Source of the DNA: Torymus aiolomorphi
Lineage: Eukaryota; Arthropoda; Insecta; Hymenoptera; Torymidae
Direction of reading: 5' to 3'
Assembly (NCBI GenBank): GCA_036365515.1
Contig: CM070877.1
Location: forward strand, 15,424,201-15,488,200
Length of the DNA stretch: 64,000 bases
The notes under the pieces are model-generated. The model saw nothing but the letters and a program-made list of their open reading frames with translations, had not been told where the DNA came from and did no database searches. Shown here piece by piece: positions 49,771 to 63,500 of the stretch; the first letter of the stretch is position 1, and every line of letters begins with the position of its first letter. The translations under genes were made by a program, and so were the position numbers.

Positions 49771-51590
49771 ATGGATTGCAACGTAAAGACAAGAAATCCT
49801 AACTGTGATTGCCCGCCGAAGGTTGCAAAATCAAAAAGAATCACCGAAAAAGTAAACAAAGATACAAAAAAATCATATTTACACATCATAACCTTTCTTA
49901 AAATGTAAATAATGTTACTTTTTATAATGGATAGGCATGTTTATCGCCACAAGAGTATATAAAACAGTGGTCGACGAATCCAGAGAACAGAATATGCGAC
50001 TGTCTCAGTTATCATAAGAGAAACTCCTCTATATTTTCCGCAAATCCTAAAATCATTGTCTTTCAAAACTTTGAAGTCGGAAATGCGTACAAGGCTATGC
50101 TCCATATTCGAAATATATCTAAAGTAACTTATCTGTCTGCTACGTCATTTAAAATCTTATTTATATTTCCGAAATATTTTAAAAATACGATGTCTTAATT
50201 GTATAGATTCCTCGGCATATAACACTGCTAACTTCGGAAACAGTGAATTTCAGTGTCACGTTTAGAGGATCTTCACTCAACACGCGACTAATAGCTGGAA
50301 TGACGCAAGTTTATGAGGTAGAATTTTGTCCCGACGAAGAGCGAGATTATATTCAAGACATCGTTTTCAATACCGACGAAGGAACTTTCGCCGTAGCAGT
50401 TGTTGGTAAAAATATGCAACAATAAAATGTAATTAATTGAAAAATAAGTAGATCCATTAAAATGAAAAAAAAATCTTAATAGCTGCTGGGCCACGTGCTC
50501 TGCTCTCGTTCTCCGACCAAATCGATATGGGTCGAACTGCAGTGAAACTAGAGAAGACATGCCCCGTCTTGCTTCAAAATGTTGGCGACGCTGCAACAGG
50601 CTTCAGTTTCTTTACTGACAAGTAATTTTTTAATCTATAATGATGCTTTGAGACAGTTATTATTCTCGTTAAACAAAAACCTATTTTTATAGCCCTTATT
50701 TTACGGTTACGCCAGCAAAGGGTTCGATTAAACCTGGCGAATTTCTTCAACTATGGGTGAAATTTTTACCCAAGAAAGTTGGCATTGCAAATGGACACAT
50801 TTTTCTAAGATATGAGTCTGGTACAACTGGTTAACCATTCATCGATCATTATAAAACACAAACTTTTTTTGACATTCTAACATTATTGTTCTAGAAGATA
50901 CAGTTCAAAGCGCAATACATGGCGAAGCGATCAGCTGCGACGTCCGCGTTCTACAAAACAGCATAGTGATAGAAGACACCTTCTTGGGCTTATCACAAGC
51001 GGCGTCTATACAAATTACAAATAACAGTAACAGCCCGCTTTTCTACAAATGGGTTAACGCTAAAGAAGATCATCGTGAAAGCAAAAAGTAAATGGTTTTT
51101 AAGGTTCTCAGTTTTTTTTAAATTAATTTGAAATTAATTTGAAATTAATAGTCGAAAAAGCGTTTGCAGATGTGAAACAGATTCGCTGCCAAAAGATTTG
51201 AGCACCGTTGACGAAAGTTGTCCCTTCGAGAACGAGCATTTTCACCTTCTTCCAATGGTAAAATTAATTGCAATACTTTCTTCAGTTCAATTCTTTGGAA
51301 TCTTTATATTTTTCATTTCAGGAAGGTGAAGTATGCGATACGACAAAAGTAAAAGTAATCTTCAAACCAAAAAGAGTGGGGGAGATTTCTGCAATTGCAT
51401 ATTTAGATATTAGTGGTCAAGAGGAACAGCTTCCTATAAAGTAATATATAACTTTATTAATTTTTAAACGATTGATTAACCCTTTACTTCCGTTAGGTTG
51501 GCAGGCAGATGCTTAGGCCCAACTCTTGAACTAAACATATTGTCATTGGACGTTCGAGAGATCTATCTATGCGCCACCTATAGTTACGAA
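49771..51590 (+). CDS. HYDIN segment A, exons 1-9 (residues 1-419)
   Basis: Exons 49771-49851, 49935-50123, 50207-50405, 50483-50621, 50693-50829, 50895-51087, 51152-51257, 51322-51440 and 51497-51590. Exon 1 encodes a short Cys/Lys-rich leader (NPNCDCPPKVAKSK). Exon 2 starts ACLSPQEYIKQW, matching the conserved HYDIN N-terminus. Exons 2-3 give the first ASH-type domain (IIVFQNFEVG, then FCPDEERDYIQDIVF) and exons 4-5 the second (RALLSFSDQIDMG, then VTPAKGSIKPGE). Exons 6-8 give the third, with ISCDVRVLQNSIVIEDTF and FKPKRVGEISAIAYLDISG. A different first exon further upstream cannot be excluded. Confidence 0.85.
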
Positions 51591-54500
51591 GTAGGTGTTT
51601 ACATTAAATTGAAAGTTCGATTAATATATACCTAATATGGAAAAATAAATAATTAATTGTCGCAGATAGTGTGTAAAAACTCGGGCCCTATTCCCGGTAC
51701 GCTGGTATTTAAACAAAAGTCTGCCGATTTCGGAAGCACCGTCAAAGTAGAACCTTCTGACGTTGTAATCACTAAAGGCAAGTTGCAACTATTGAGGCTA
51801 TCAATTTGTTCTGATAGAACTGGATGTTTCATCGAACGCGTTGATTTTGTCATTAAAGAGAGCTCAGAAGTCTTGTCATTTGTCATAAAGTAAGTTTAAC
51901 GTACAATTTTAAAGACATTTTTATTAATAATAAAAACTTTTAGAGGCAAAGTAGTTCCGCCAATGATGCTGGTTGACTCAGACGAAATAGATTTCGATCC
52001 AATTGGTTTAGGTAAATCTAAGTCAAAGTACCATTACTGACTCTTAAAATTACCTCGCAAAAATGTTCATATTTTCGCCAGGTTTTACGATGAAGAAGCA
52101 GTTGTGCTTCCGAAATATTTCAAACATACCCGTCGACTTCCGCATAAGAATTCCGTCCGACGGTTGCCAGCCTGTCGTTACTCACGAAGAGTTTGCGAGA
52201 GCACAGATCAAGCCGCCACTTTCGTCGCATCCACGTGAATTTTCAATTAGTCCCAAGGAGGGGACAGTCGAGCCTTTTAGTTGTCTCCCTGTACAGGTAT
52301 TGTAGTATTATAGTAGATTGCAAAATAAAATTTTGAAATTTGAGTTTTATTTTTTATTAACTACTTAGGTCTCATACACGCCAAACGTCGAACGCAGTCG
52401 AGTTATTCACATGGAAGTGTTCATGTGTAACAGTTTGAACGCCGAGCCACTTACGGCATCGTTTCAGTTGAACGCTAAGATAGCTACTTTTAGAGTTACT
52501 CCTCCCGAAATAAATATTCGATTTTGTTTTATCAATTTTCCGTATGCTCGATATCTTACAATTACTAACACTTCTGACGTTGATGCATACTTCCACATCA
52601 TACCGCAAAAGGTAAACAAAAATAAATAAAAAATATGTTTCTTTCAATAAATCGTTTTTTCTTTGACTTAGGTGCAGGAAGATACAATCGCATTATACTC
52701 ATTGTCGACTTACCAGGGATACCTTGAAGCTGGTCGTTCAATAGAAACTATACTTACTATAATTGTTAAAGAAGTTGGAAATCAAGAAATTAAATTAAAG
52801 TATTAATTGCACTAATTTACATTAACGAGATTTATTAGATTAGAATTAAAAAGTATAATTCATTATTTTTAATAGCTTGGTGAGCCTTGGTTATGAAGCC
52901 CCTATTACGTGCTGTGATATTACGTGCAAAGGTGAAGGACCTGTAATTACTGTTGAACCATCTCATTTGGATTTTGGAGAAACGAAGTTACTTGAAAGAA
53001 AGTGTCTTATTTTAAATCTCATCAATGACTCGCCAATTGCAGCACAATTTAATACTTCTTTGGTAAACCATACTCATGTAACCATATTTACTTGCTAAAG
53101 TACAATGTTAAAGTAATGATAACCAAAAATTAATTTAGTGCAAAACCACATCTGTTTGGGACGTTAGACCATGGTCAGGTGAAATCGAAGCAAATACATC
53201 AATGTCTCTTAAAGTATCCGTTTTTCTAAGAGATACAGGAAAATTTTCCGATAAATTATCCATTGCTGTTCTCAACGGAAAAACCATGACTGTTAATCTC
53301 TTCGCGGCTGGAGCAGGGACTAGCATCGTTTTCAATCCCGAAATTTTTCCCATATTTGACATGGGATATCTCTTTAGGTAAGGCGAGTTTTATCTGCTTT
53401 GCAATTTTATCTGATCGATATTTGATGTCACGTTGCTTGGTTACAGGCGCCAAGATTCAATCATACCGATTACGGTAAGAAACGAAGGAACTCGGTACCA
53501 TTATGTACTTTTAACAAACATGGAAAAAATTCGTCCGACAAGAAAAGGTTGTGTTGAAGACAATGAAAAGTAATTATCTTACACAATAAATTATGTCCTT
53601 TTCATGTTTAATTCACAAAAATATTATTGTAGTAGCAAGTTTAAAATCGAGCCGAATACGTTGGAAATGCTGCCTGGATCGATGCATACAATATACTGCA
53701 AGATTCGTTGGGATATGTAAGTTAACAAAAATCATTGTATCGTCGATATTTTTATTATGAATTGAAAATATCAGACATCCTTCTAATCATTTTTTAAGAA
53801 ACGAAACAATCACTGAGCAATGGTATGTTCATGCTACCATAGATAATCAAGCGAAACGCGAGTTACTAGGCACGAGTGCTTTTACTGCTACTTTTGTCGA
53901 ACCAAATGTTATTTTTGATAAGAGAGAAGTATTGTTCAGATTAGACTTTGATTGGAATTGCAAAAAGTTACAGCAAGAAAGTAAGTAACATAATTAATTT
54001 TTAATAGAAATCTTTGAATTAAAAAATAAGTAAATCTTTTTTTATTTATAAGATGAACTCGAAGTCACGAATCAATCAGGACGCCATTTAACTGCACATT
54101 TGACTATTAATCCGCCTTTTCTGATGGTTGAAAAATTTAATTGTTACACTGATAAATTAGACAGTCTCTTGCTAAATAGCAAACCGTCTACAATCAAGTT
54201 TTATTTTCCTTTTGATCTTGAAAATTCAGAACCATTGCCACAGAGATATGAAGGTTACCTGAAAATTAAATACGATGAGCACAAATACACCGTAAGAATA
54301 AATTTTGGAACCTTGAGTTCACTTATTATATTTTATAAAATATTAGCTCTCATTTTTTTTATATATATAATCAGGACAAGATTTTATGTAAGGCTGAAGT
54401 AAATTTTCCACATTTGGTTTTTAAACCAAGCGAGATTACATTGTATTGCGTAGTCGGCTGGACTGCCGAAGAAAGGGTGAAACTGATAAATGACAGTCCG

Positions 54501-57500
54501 TTTTCAGTTTGTTACAAAATAAAATGGATAAAGGAAAGCTTCACATATGAAAGTTTAATTCCACCGTCCGAAGTAAGAATAGTTTGTTACGATATCAGGA
54601 GGATATCTTTTACTAATATGATAATTTTTTTTATATTAAGCATGGGTCGGAAGGTTCAATGACAGAAAGAAGTTCCAAGGATGGTAAGTTGTTATATTTC
54701 TTACCAAAGTAATGATTTATTTGAGAAAATTTTGTTACGATAATTTTATGCATTTCTTTGTGTTAGGAATAAATCCAAAATGTCGACATAAAGATGTTAA
54801 ATCGCCGCCTGAAATAAAAACTAGTGATGATATAGTATCATACGATTACAGACTGAGTGATTTGTGTCCACTGCCAGATGCGTGCGAATGTGAAGAAGGT
54901 ATCTGTTCATGTAGCTCATCGGGTGATTCGAAAAACGACCTTCCTTCCATAGATCTTATAGATAAGGTATGATATCGTATATTTTAGTTACTAATTTATC
55001 ACTTAATTTATGCTCTAAAACCTCAATTTCATTTTTAATAGTTCTTACAATTTTTACCTCAAGAAGGACAATTGCAACCGTATACCGAGCAAGAAATTTC
55101 GTTCGCGTTTCATAGTTTTGAACGCGTCAAAATATCGATTCAAGCAATTTGCGAAGTTGCAGGAGGTTTACCTCAATTATTAACAATAATGGCTACGGCT
55201 GATATAGTCAAGTGTGAAATTGAAGATCATACACTTGATTATGGTTTACAAGTAAAAAAAATGTTATTTGGTTTTCATTTGATAAAACGATGTAGTGACA
55301 CTTTTGTTACTAATCTCATTGTAAAAAATATTGCAGTTATTTTGCGATTCGGCAGTGACAACTTTAAAAATCACTAACCAGTGCATGATTCCACTCGACT
55401 GGAATATTGAAACGAGTTCGAACTTACTTCGCTTTATCGAAGGGCCTACAATACTCGATCCAGCATCGGAATCTATCATTTCAATTGAAAAACAACCATC
55501 GGCTCCTGGATCATTTAAAGAGAAACTTTTTCTTGAAGTATGTACATCTAAACTAACTTTTTAAATTTAAAATTAATATAAGTAATGAATATAAAAATCA
55601 AATTTTTTCTTTCTGAAACATTATCACCGAACGTTAGAAATTTTTTTTATTTTTACAAAAATCAAATATTTGAATTCAGATTACGCATTTGGATCCATTC
55701 ATTATTGATGTAAGGTGGATGGCAACGATTCCTCAAGTTTATCTAGATATTTCTCGCGATTCTGCTTTTGAAAAGTATCCAGTTGAATTTGGATATAAAG
55801 CAATTCAAATGATAATGGCTGAAAGCACGCTTCAAGATTATAATTTTCTCGATCTAAAGTGTTCATCGAGTAGTCTTATCAATGAGGAAATATATATTAG
55901 TCAATATGAAATTATACAACTTGTAGGTAAATAAGACTTTTTCGAATATCAGTGAGAAATATTTGTAAAAGTAGCGTTTACATCTATTCATATTTGAATT
56001 AACCCTATAATTAAAATCATATCTTTTAATTACTACAGATGACGGTTGGCAAATCATTCAAAAAAATGAACATTATCCGAAAGCAATTGATATCGACATG
56101 GCTTTCGAACGGGTGATTGTCAAAGATTTCATCGATACAATGGAAAATACTTCATCAGTTTCTACTTTGGATAAAACTGAAAACGAAGTCAAATTTCCCT
56201 TGACACCTTCATATACCGTGGACATGGGTGCCGTAGTTGTTGAACAAATTTCACAATTATTCATCGAATTACGAAATTACGGATTCGAAAAAGCAAAAAT
56301 AAAAATGAAAGTCGAAAAAGAGAGAAGGAAAAAGTCTGGAAAATCATGCTTCTTTGTCCAGCTTGAGAAAAATGCAGAAATCTGTCAATGCGAAAGCACT
56401 TACTTGAGTATAATTTTTAGACCCAAAAAGGAAATCTTTTCACTGAATTGTACTGATGTTACTTACAAATGTTATCTCGAAGTATGTACACGTGTATACC
56501 GTATTGTTATATAAATATTTTCAAGTCATTATCGTCAAATGAAATTATTTTTAGGTGAGAAATGGATTAGTGATTCCTGTGACTATTAAAGCATTGGCTG
56601 CCTATCCCTCTATAACTGTAAATGTAAAAACTTTGAAATTTGATAAAGTTTTTATAGGCGATTGTCGCGAAATGAGCTTTTTTCTGAAAAACGAGTAAGA
56701 AAATTAACTTAAATTTATGAAACGTACCAACAAGCTAGAACAGTTTGCTTTACCATTGTAAGTATTTCAATATTTTAATAGAGGAGCGGTTGATTGCCAG
56801 TGGGAAATATGTATAGAGAACGTATCGAAGAATTTAGTTAAATCTATAGAAAGTCCATTTTATATCTATCATAAAAGCGACATATTTACTCCTGGTCAAG
56901 AAGCTGTAATAAAAGTTTATTTCAAGCCATTTAAGAATGTTAGTAAAAAGTTATTTATATGTATCAAATAAATATAGTTATATTTCATATTAACGTATTT
57001 AATACTAGGGTTATCAAAAAGCGATGATTATTATAACGGTTCAGAATGGCCAAGAAAATAACAAAATCAATCTTGTTGGCTATGGTATTGAGCGCCAATT
57101 GAAAATTAATAAAGCCGAGATTCAATTTCCAGCTACAGTTCCGGGTACTAAAATAATAGAAGAAAATTTAATAATTGAAAATAGTAATGAATCCGCAATA
57201 GAACTGTACTGGCAGCATTTGGATGAGTAAATAAAATAGTGACATTACATCAGTTCCTAAATAATCATCATTGATGTTTTTAAATTATCAAATAATCAAC
57301 CGTTTTTAGTTTTACAGAAGTGAACAGAACTATTCGTGTTTTAAAACATTACTATAAAACTGAAGACATTTTAATTCCTCAACGAGAAATCGGCGAGACT
57401 TTTCCTGAAATATTATTAAATTTCTACAAGTCTCTTATACGTCAAATGTGTTCCGACGATTATTTTATACCTTTTGTTAAACACATGATTAAGGATATAA

Positions 57501-60500
57501 ATAGTGATGATTCTCTAAGTGAATATCCCAATAATAAATTCAAACAAAAAACGAAAAAATCCGAATCCAACGTTGAAAAAGCAGATTCTTCCGCGATCCT
57601 GACTGCGTTTATGAATTTAGATCAAAATGATATTGAAACTCTTGTGAACGGTAATTTTATTGACATTTTTAACAACAATAATAATAACAAAATCAGAATT
57701 ATAACATGAGCATGTTATATTTTGATATATTATAGCCTACATTGATAAGCAGCAAGAGAATCCAAATTTTTACAACACAATGATAGATCCTTTAACCGAA
57801 TTAATCAACAACAGCACACGTAGGTCGATAGATAGCTCTCCAATCCTTGAGCCTGAAAAGAAAATTGTGCTTATCTTTCATGGACCTCCCTCCACAGGTA
57901 TTCTATATAAATCAATAATAACATTTGCAAATTAACAATTTAATTTAATTCGCAGAATATCAGGAAACAGCCTGTCGCACAGCAAAAAATTTAAATTTAC
58001 CCCTTTTAAACCTAAATCAGATATTCCTGGAAGCTTTATCTCTTGCTGATACAGAAAATGAAATAAAGCTCATAGAACTTTTGGGCAAACGTTACGATGA
58101 GCTTATTGAGAAACTGAATAAGTCCGCAGACGCGATTATTAAGAAAGGCGAGACCAATGATTCTAAAAAAATTCTACAACTCGTCCGGAAGATTCCGCCG
58201 GCAGAAGAACTTCTGAGAATGGATAAATACAGTTTATATGAGCACATGATAGAAATAATTTCGAGTGCGCTGCAATCGACAGATTTACTTGTGGTGAAGG
58301 GTAGTAAAGCAAGACCGAAGTCGAGACCAAGTCAGGATAATAACAAGAGGCTGAGTATATTGCCTGACGTTGGGCAAGATTTGTATTCTAATATCTTAAA
58401 AGAAAGGTACATCTTATTTCCATTTCTGAATTATTAACAAATCAATACTAAAAATGAATCTTCTAGATTATCCCAATCAACCTTTGAACAAGGATACGTG
58501 CTGCAAACGTTAAATAATGATTTTATTAAAAATGAATCTGTTATCATGAAAATATTATTAGATGCTACAGGAAAAATTGCTTTGCCCTTGTTTATTACAT
58601 TCAATGATTCGGTTGAATTGTACAAACTAAACTCTCGTAAATCAAATACTTTGATAGCAGAGAAAGAAAAAGACCAAGAACAAGTCATCAGAAAACCCGT
58701 AAATATTTATATTTTACTGTATAAAGATTTGTATGCATTAACTGTCAATTTTTGTATACGTTTAATAGAAAAGTGAAGGTACACAAACAAAAAGAAGTAC
58801 AAAAAAATTATCTCCAATTCATGAAAATGAGAATGGTGATGCAGGAAATAGTAAAGTTATTTCTAAAAAACTTTTGTTATATTTTATATGAATATATTTT
58901 CCATATAATATATATCATTTCTTATTTCATTTTAGAAAGGATATCTGGTAGGGATTCAGCGTCTGATGAAATTTCAAAGGCAATGAAAGAATATAAGACT
59001 AGCTTAAATATTCTTTTGGATGCCATCATAGAATGGGAAACAAGAATCATTTCAGGAAAGGTATTGTAACCACACTTATTTCTTTCTTATTATATTTTTA
59101 TTTATACAAACTGTATTTTTTATCAGGAATCGAACCAGAGTACGAAAGTCAAGGAAAAACTAACATTAAAAAATGAATCAGGGATACATGTAACTATCGT
59201 GATTTAACAATATTTTAATGTATTAAAATTTTATAAACAAAAACGATACATTTATTTTAAAGACGCCAGATAAATTTTTCACCTCATACATTCAAGTGAA
59301 GGATCCATCGGACCGACAAATATACGATGCAACAGTTCTATATTTATCACAATATCTTAAAAATATTATAGACACTAATCGTAAGTAAACATTCTATTTA
59401 ACATTTCGTCATTGCAAAGCCTTCCTTTTGCTACATTTTTTTAGAAAGTGAACTTCAACCATCCAGACCAGTGATGGAATCTAGAACATACACTATCCTC
59501 ATGGAATGTGAAACATCAACAAACTCCTTCCTACTTAATAGTAAATTTATCATGAAATAAAATACCCAATTAAACATAGATCAACTTCAAAGTCTCAATA
59601 TCCGAACCATTATCCCCAGATATTTTTTCAATATCACCTCAAAAACGAATCACCCAACAACTGCCTACACCAATCCTCCAACCTTCCACCATCGACGAAC
59701 GCAGCTCTAAACTTTCCAACGAGATGAGAAGATCTAGAGCCTGGTCAAGCAGCCCAGCCATTCCATCGCTGGAAGAAGATAGTGATTTAGATGAACCAAT
59801 TCTGGATGCTCGTTGGGCGCTTCAACCGGGAGAATCACGGAAGTTACGGGTCACGTTTACGCCATCAGAAAAAGGCAGGTTTAAGGGCGAGTTCACGGTG
59901 GCGCTTATGAACAATCCCAATGTAAAGTTTACGATTCGGGTTGAAGGATTGGCACAAGTACCTAGACTGGACATGACTCCTGGCCTTGTTTTTGACAGAG
60001 TAAGTGTATGTTTATATTAGGATCTTATGTTATTTTGTTTCATATCACTTTATTGATATTTATTATTTGTAAAGATAAGGAACGATAAAGTCACAGAGTC
60101 CCATGAGCCCACGTACTTTTTTAATACGCAAACTTATGACTTTGGAAGCCTGTTAGTGCTGAATCAAGAAAACAGGTTAAGATTATTTAATTACGTAAAA
60201 AATATGCTTTTTAGAAAACTTACACTTTATATAATTTTTGTATTTATTTTTACAGATCACACACAAAGTATACTCAATTGAAACTTCGAAATATTTCACA
60301 AGTACCTGCTACCGTAACTTGTTCCTTAGCTGATGTGAAATACGAAAACTTTGAAATAACCCGACAGATGGATATACAAGTAACTATTTCCAGACATTTG
60401 ATGTACAAGATATACTTTTAAGAATTTTATCCCCATTTTACACAATTATTCGTGTAAATGAACCAGACAAATTATACAAATTTTGTGTAAAATTTTACAC

Positions 60501-63500
60501 AACATATTTTACACAAAATTTAAATTACACGGGATTCATATTTTACACAAAATTTAAATTACACAGGATTCGTATTTTACACAAAATTTTTAACCATGTA
60601 CTGACTAAAACAATTAATTTACAGCCAGATGAAACGGGTTTTCTTAATATTGTGGCAAGGGCTACAGAAATTGGTAAAATCTCTGACGTGATGATTTTAT
60701 CAATAGAACACAACGATGAACCAGAAAATATTCAAGTACTCCAAATTCAGAATGGATAAATAATTTTTTAAGTAATTTATTAACTCTTAATTTTGCAATT
60801 TTCAGCTTACGAGTACAGGCATAGATTTGAATATTGAAATTGAACCAAAGCAAATACAATTAGGCCGAGTATTGCTCCAGAGGACGGAAACACGAATGGT
60901 TACAATAACTAATCATTCGGCACTTACGGTCTACTGGCGGGTATCGATTGATGCTACGGAATTGCAGCTTTTGGTTATGCCCTCACACGGAATGATTAAA
61001 CATAGACAAAGCTGCGATATCGGAGTGCAATATTATGCCGATATGGTAACGTAAAATTATTAATTTGGCAATTTAAATATTGAAAATTCTTATAAATTTT
61101 AAAATTGTGTAGGTTAAGAGTTCGGAAACAAAGTTTATAAGCTTCGATCTTTTTACAAGTGAAAACGACTCGGAACCAATAGCAACTGAAATTGTTACCA
61201 TAAGTGCGGAAGTATACGAGATTATTACTGAGATACAACCGGATGACGTGATCGATTTTAACAGCCTTACCGTGAACTCTAGCAGTAGATCATCTTTAAT
61301 AATAAAGAACAATGGGCTATATGAAATTAAATATGAGTAAATATAAAATCATGTATATAATTAACATAAGAAGTACTAATTTTATTTGTATTGTTATTCA
61401 TTCATAAGAAGAACTAATTTTATTTGTATTCTAAAAGGATTTTATTTCAACAAGTTGAGTCATTAAAAAGTATACTCGATATAACTGCAATCACTGCTCT
61501 AGTAGAAAACTTTGATATTAATCCTATTGCTGGATCCATTTTACCTAAAAAACAAGCGACAATTAATGTATGTATATTTTTATATTTAGTTAGTTATTTG
61601 AAAACAAAAATAAATAATAATGTATCATCATTTAGATATCATACACACCATCGATTGAAATCACTTTAAAATCTGTCCCTCTTTTTAAATGTGCAATCAT
61701 TGAACCTTATAACGATATTGGCACTGTTACTGAACATCCACTAAATATATCTACCGTTTCTTATCACACGAGGTAAAATACATTACGTTATACATACTAT
61801 ATTGAAAAATTTACTAAACTTACGATAAATTTTTAAACCCAGGTTTTCTATCGAACCTCAACCAACGCTCAATTTCGGAACTGTAGGACTAAAATCAACA
61901 AAAATAATGCAATTTAACATTAAAAATGTAGGTCAATTCCCCTTGAAATATTCAATCGTTGATCAATCAACGATCGACCGTGCTCAAAATGAAACGGCTA
62001 AAAAGCGAGAGAGTGATAAACTTTCAAAGAAAGGACGAAAGTCGAAGCAAGATAAAACTACTGCGAAACGGTAATATAGATTTTTTCATTGCTTAATTTA
62101 CAAAATAAATTAATATCGACATTACTTCGAATAAATTTTTGCAGATCTAGTAGTATAAAAAGCACTAGTGCGAAATGGGGTCCATTTCATTTTGAAAAAT
62201 CTAGGGGAGAGTTAGAACCTGAACAAGTAGACACTTTATCTATTCGTTGTTCATCTGATGAGATTGGTCATTTTGAAGAAAAATTAGCTATCGTCGTGAC
62301 AGATTGTTTACCGGTGGATGAAAATAGACCAATATCCTTGATTACGGATGTTTGTGTTGCACAAATCGATTTTAATAATTATAATGAAATGTTTGCAAAA
62401 AGTCATATTCTTAACTCTTTAGGTGATTCGTATTGCCCATATGAGGTAATAATTTGATGTTTTTCAATCAGTAATTATAAAATGATCAATAATATTTTTA
62501 ATAATAAATCCCGGCCGTAGAATATATTTATTATATATATTATAAAATATAATAGTTTTAAAAAATTCAGTATTTCTCAATGTATTTTAAAATCATATAC
62601 GATTTAAAAAAAATTAATAATAGCAACATATTTTTCAGTTCAAAGAGCATACAATATTTATCAAACCCACAAAGACTCTGCACTTTCGTCAAGTATGCGT
62701 TGGAAACTCTTACACTACTTGTATTACATTGCGAAACACCAGCCCCATACCGGGGGATATAACGATAGCGGTTACCGATGAATCATCGCCTTCTGGCATG
62801 TTCGAAGTTAATTCGAACCGATTGAGCGTCCCGCCAATGACGAGGCAGAGTTTTAATATCACGTTTGCGCCGAGTTTGATAGGGGTAAACTATGTTACTT
62901 TCTTTAATAGAAAAATATTTAAAAAATATTATGTTGAATGAATACCATTTGTTATAATTTAATAGAATTTCACGAGTGTTTTAAAAATGGCCCTGGATTT
63001 ACCGCAAAATTTCGAGCCTCAATCATTTGACATCAATTTAGAGGGAGAAGGTTGCCTACCTCAAATATGCTTGATCGAAACTACTTTTGAAGATAACAGT
63101 AATCCAGTGATCAACTTTGGCCTGGCACTCATTTTTGAGTGTCGTACGAAGATTCTGAAAATAAAGAACGTCGGTCAAGTAATCGCAAAATTAACGATAG
63201 AAATTACGAATGATTTAAATTCGATTTATAAAGTTAATATTGACAAAAATGAAAAATCGCTACTATGTGGTTGTATAGTCGAGAAATATGGTTCGTACAA
63301 GTATAAAGTTTATGAAGATAGATTAAATTTACTTAAGTTGGTAATATATTTTTAGGTGAAACGAAGTTAAGTGTTCAGATGCTTCCTGAGGAAATTAGAA
63401 ATATCGAGGTTTTGTTTCTCCCAATAAAAACTGAAAAATACGAGAGTAGCTTGAATATTTTAATTGAGAATAATCCGTATGAAAATCATGAAATAAAACT

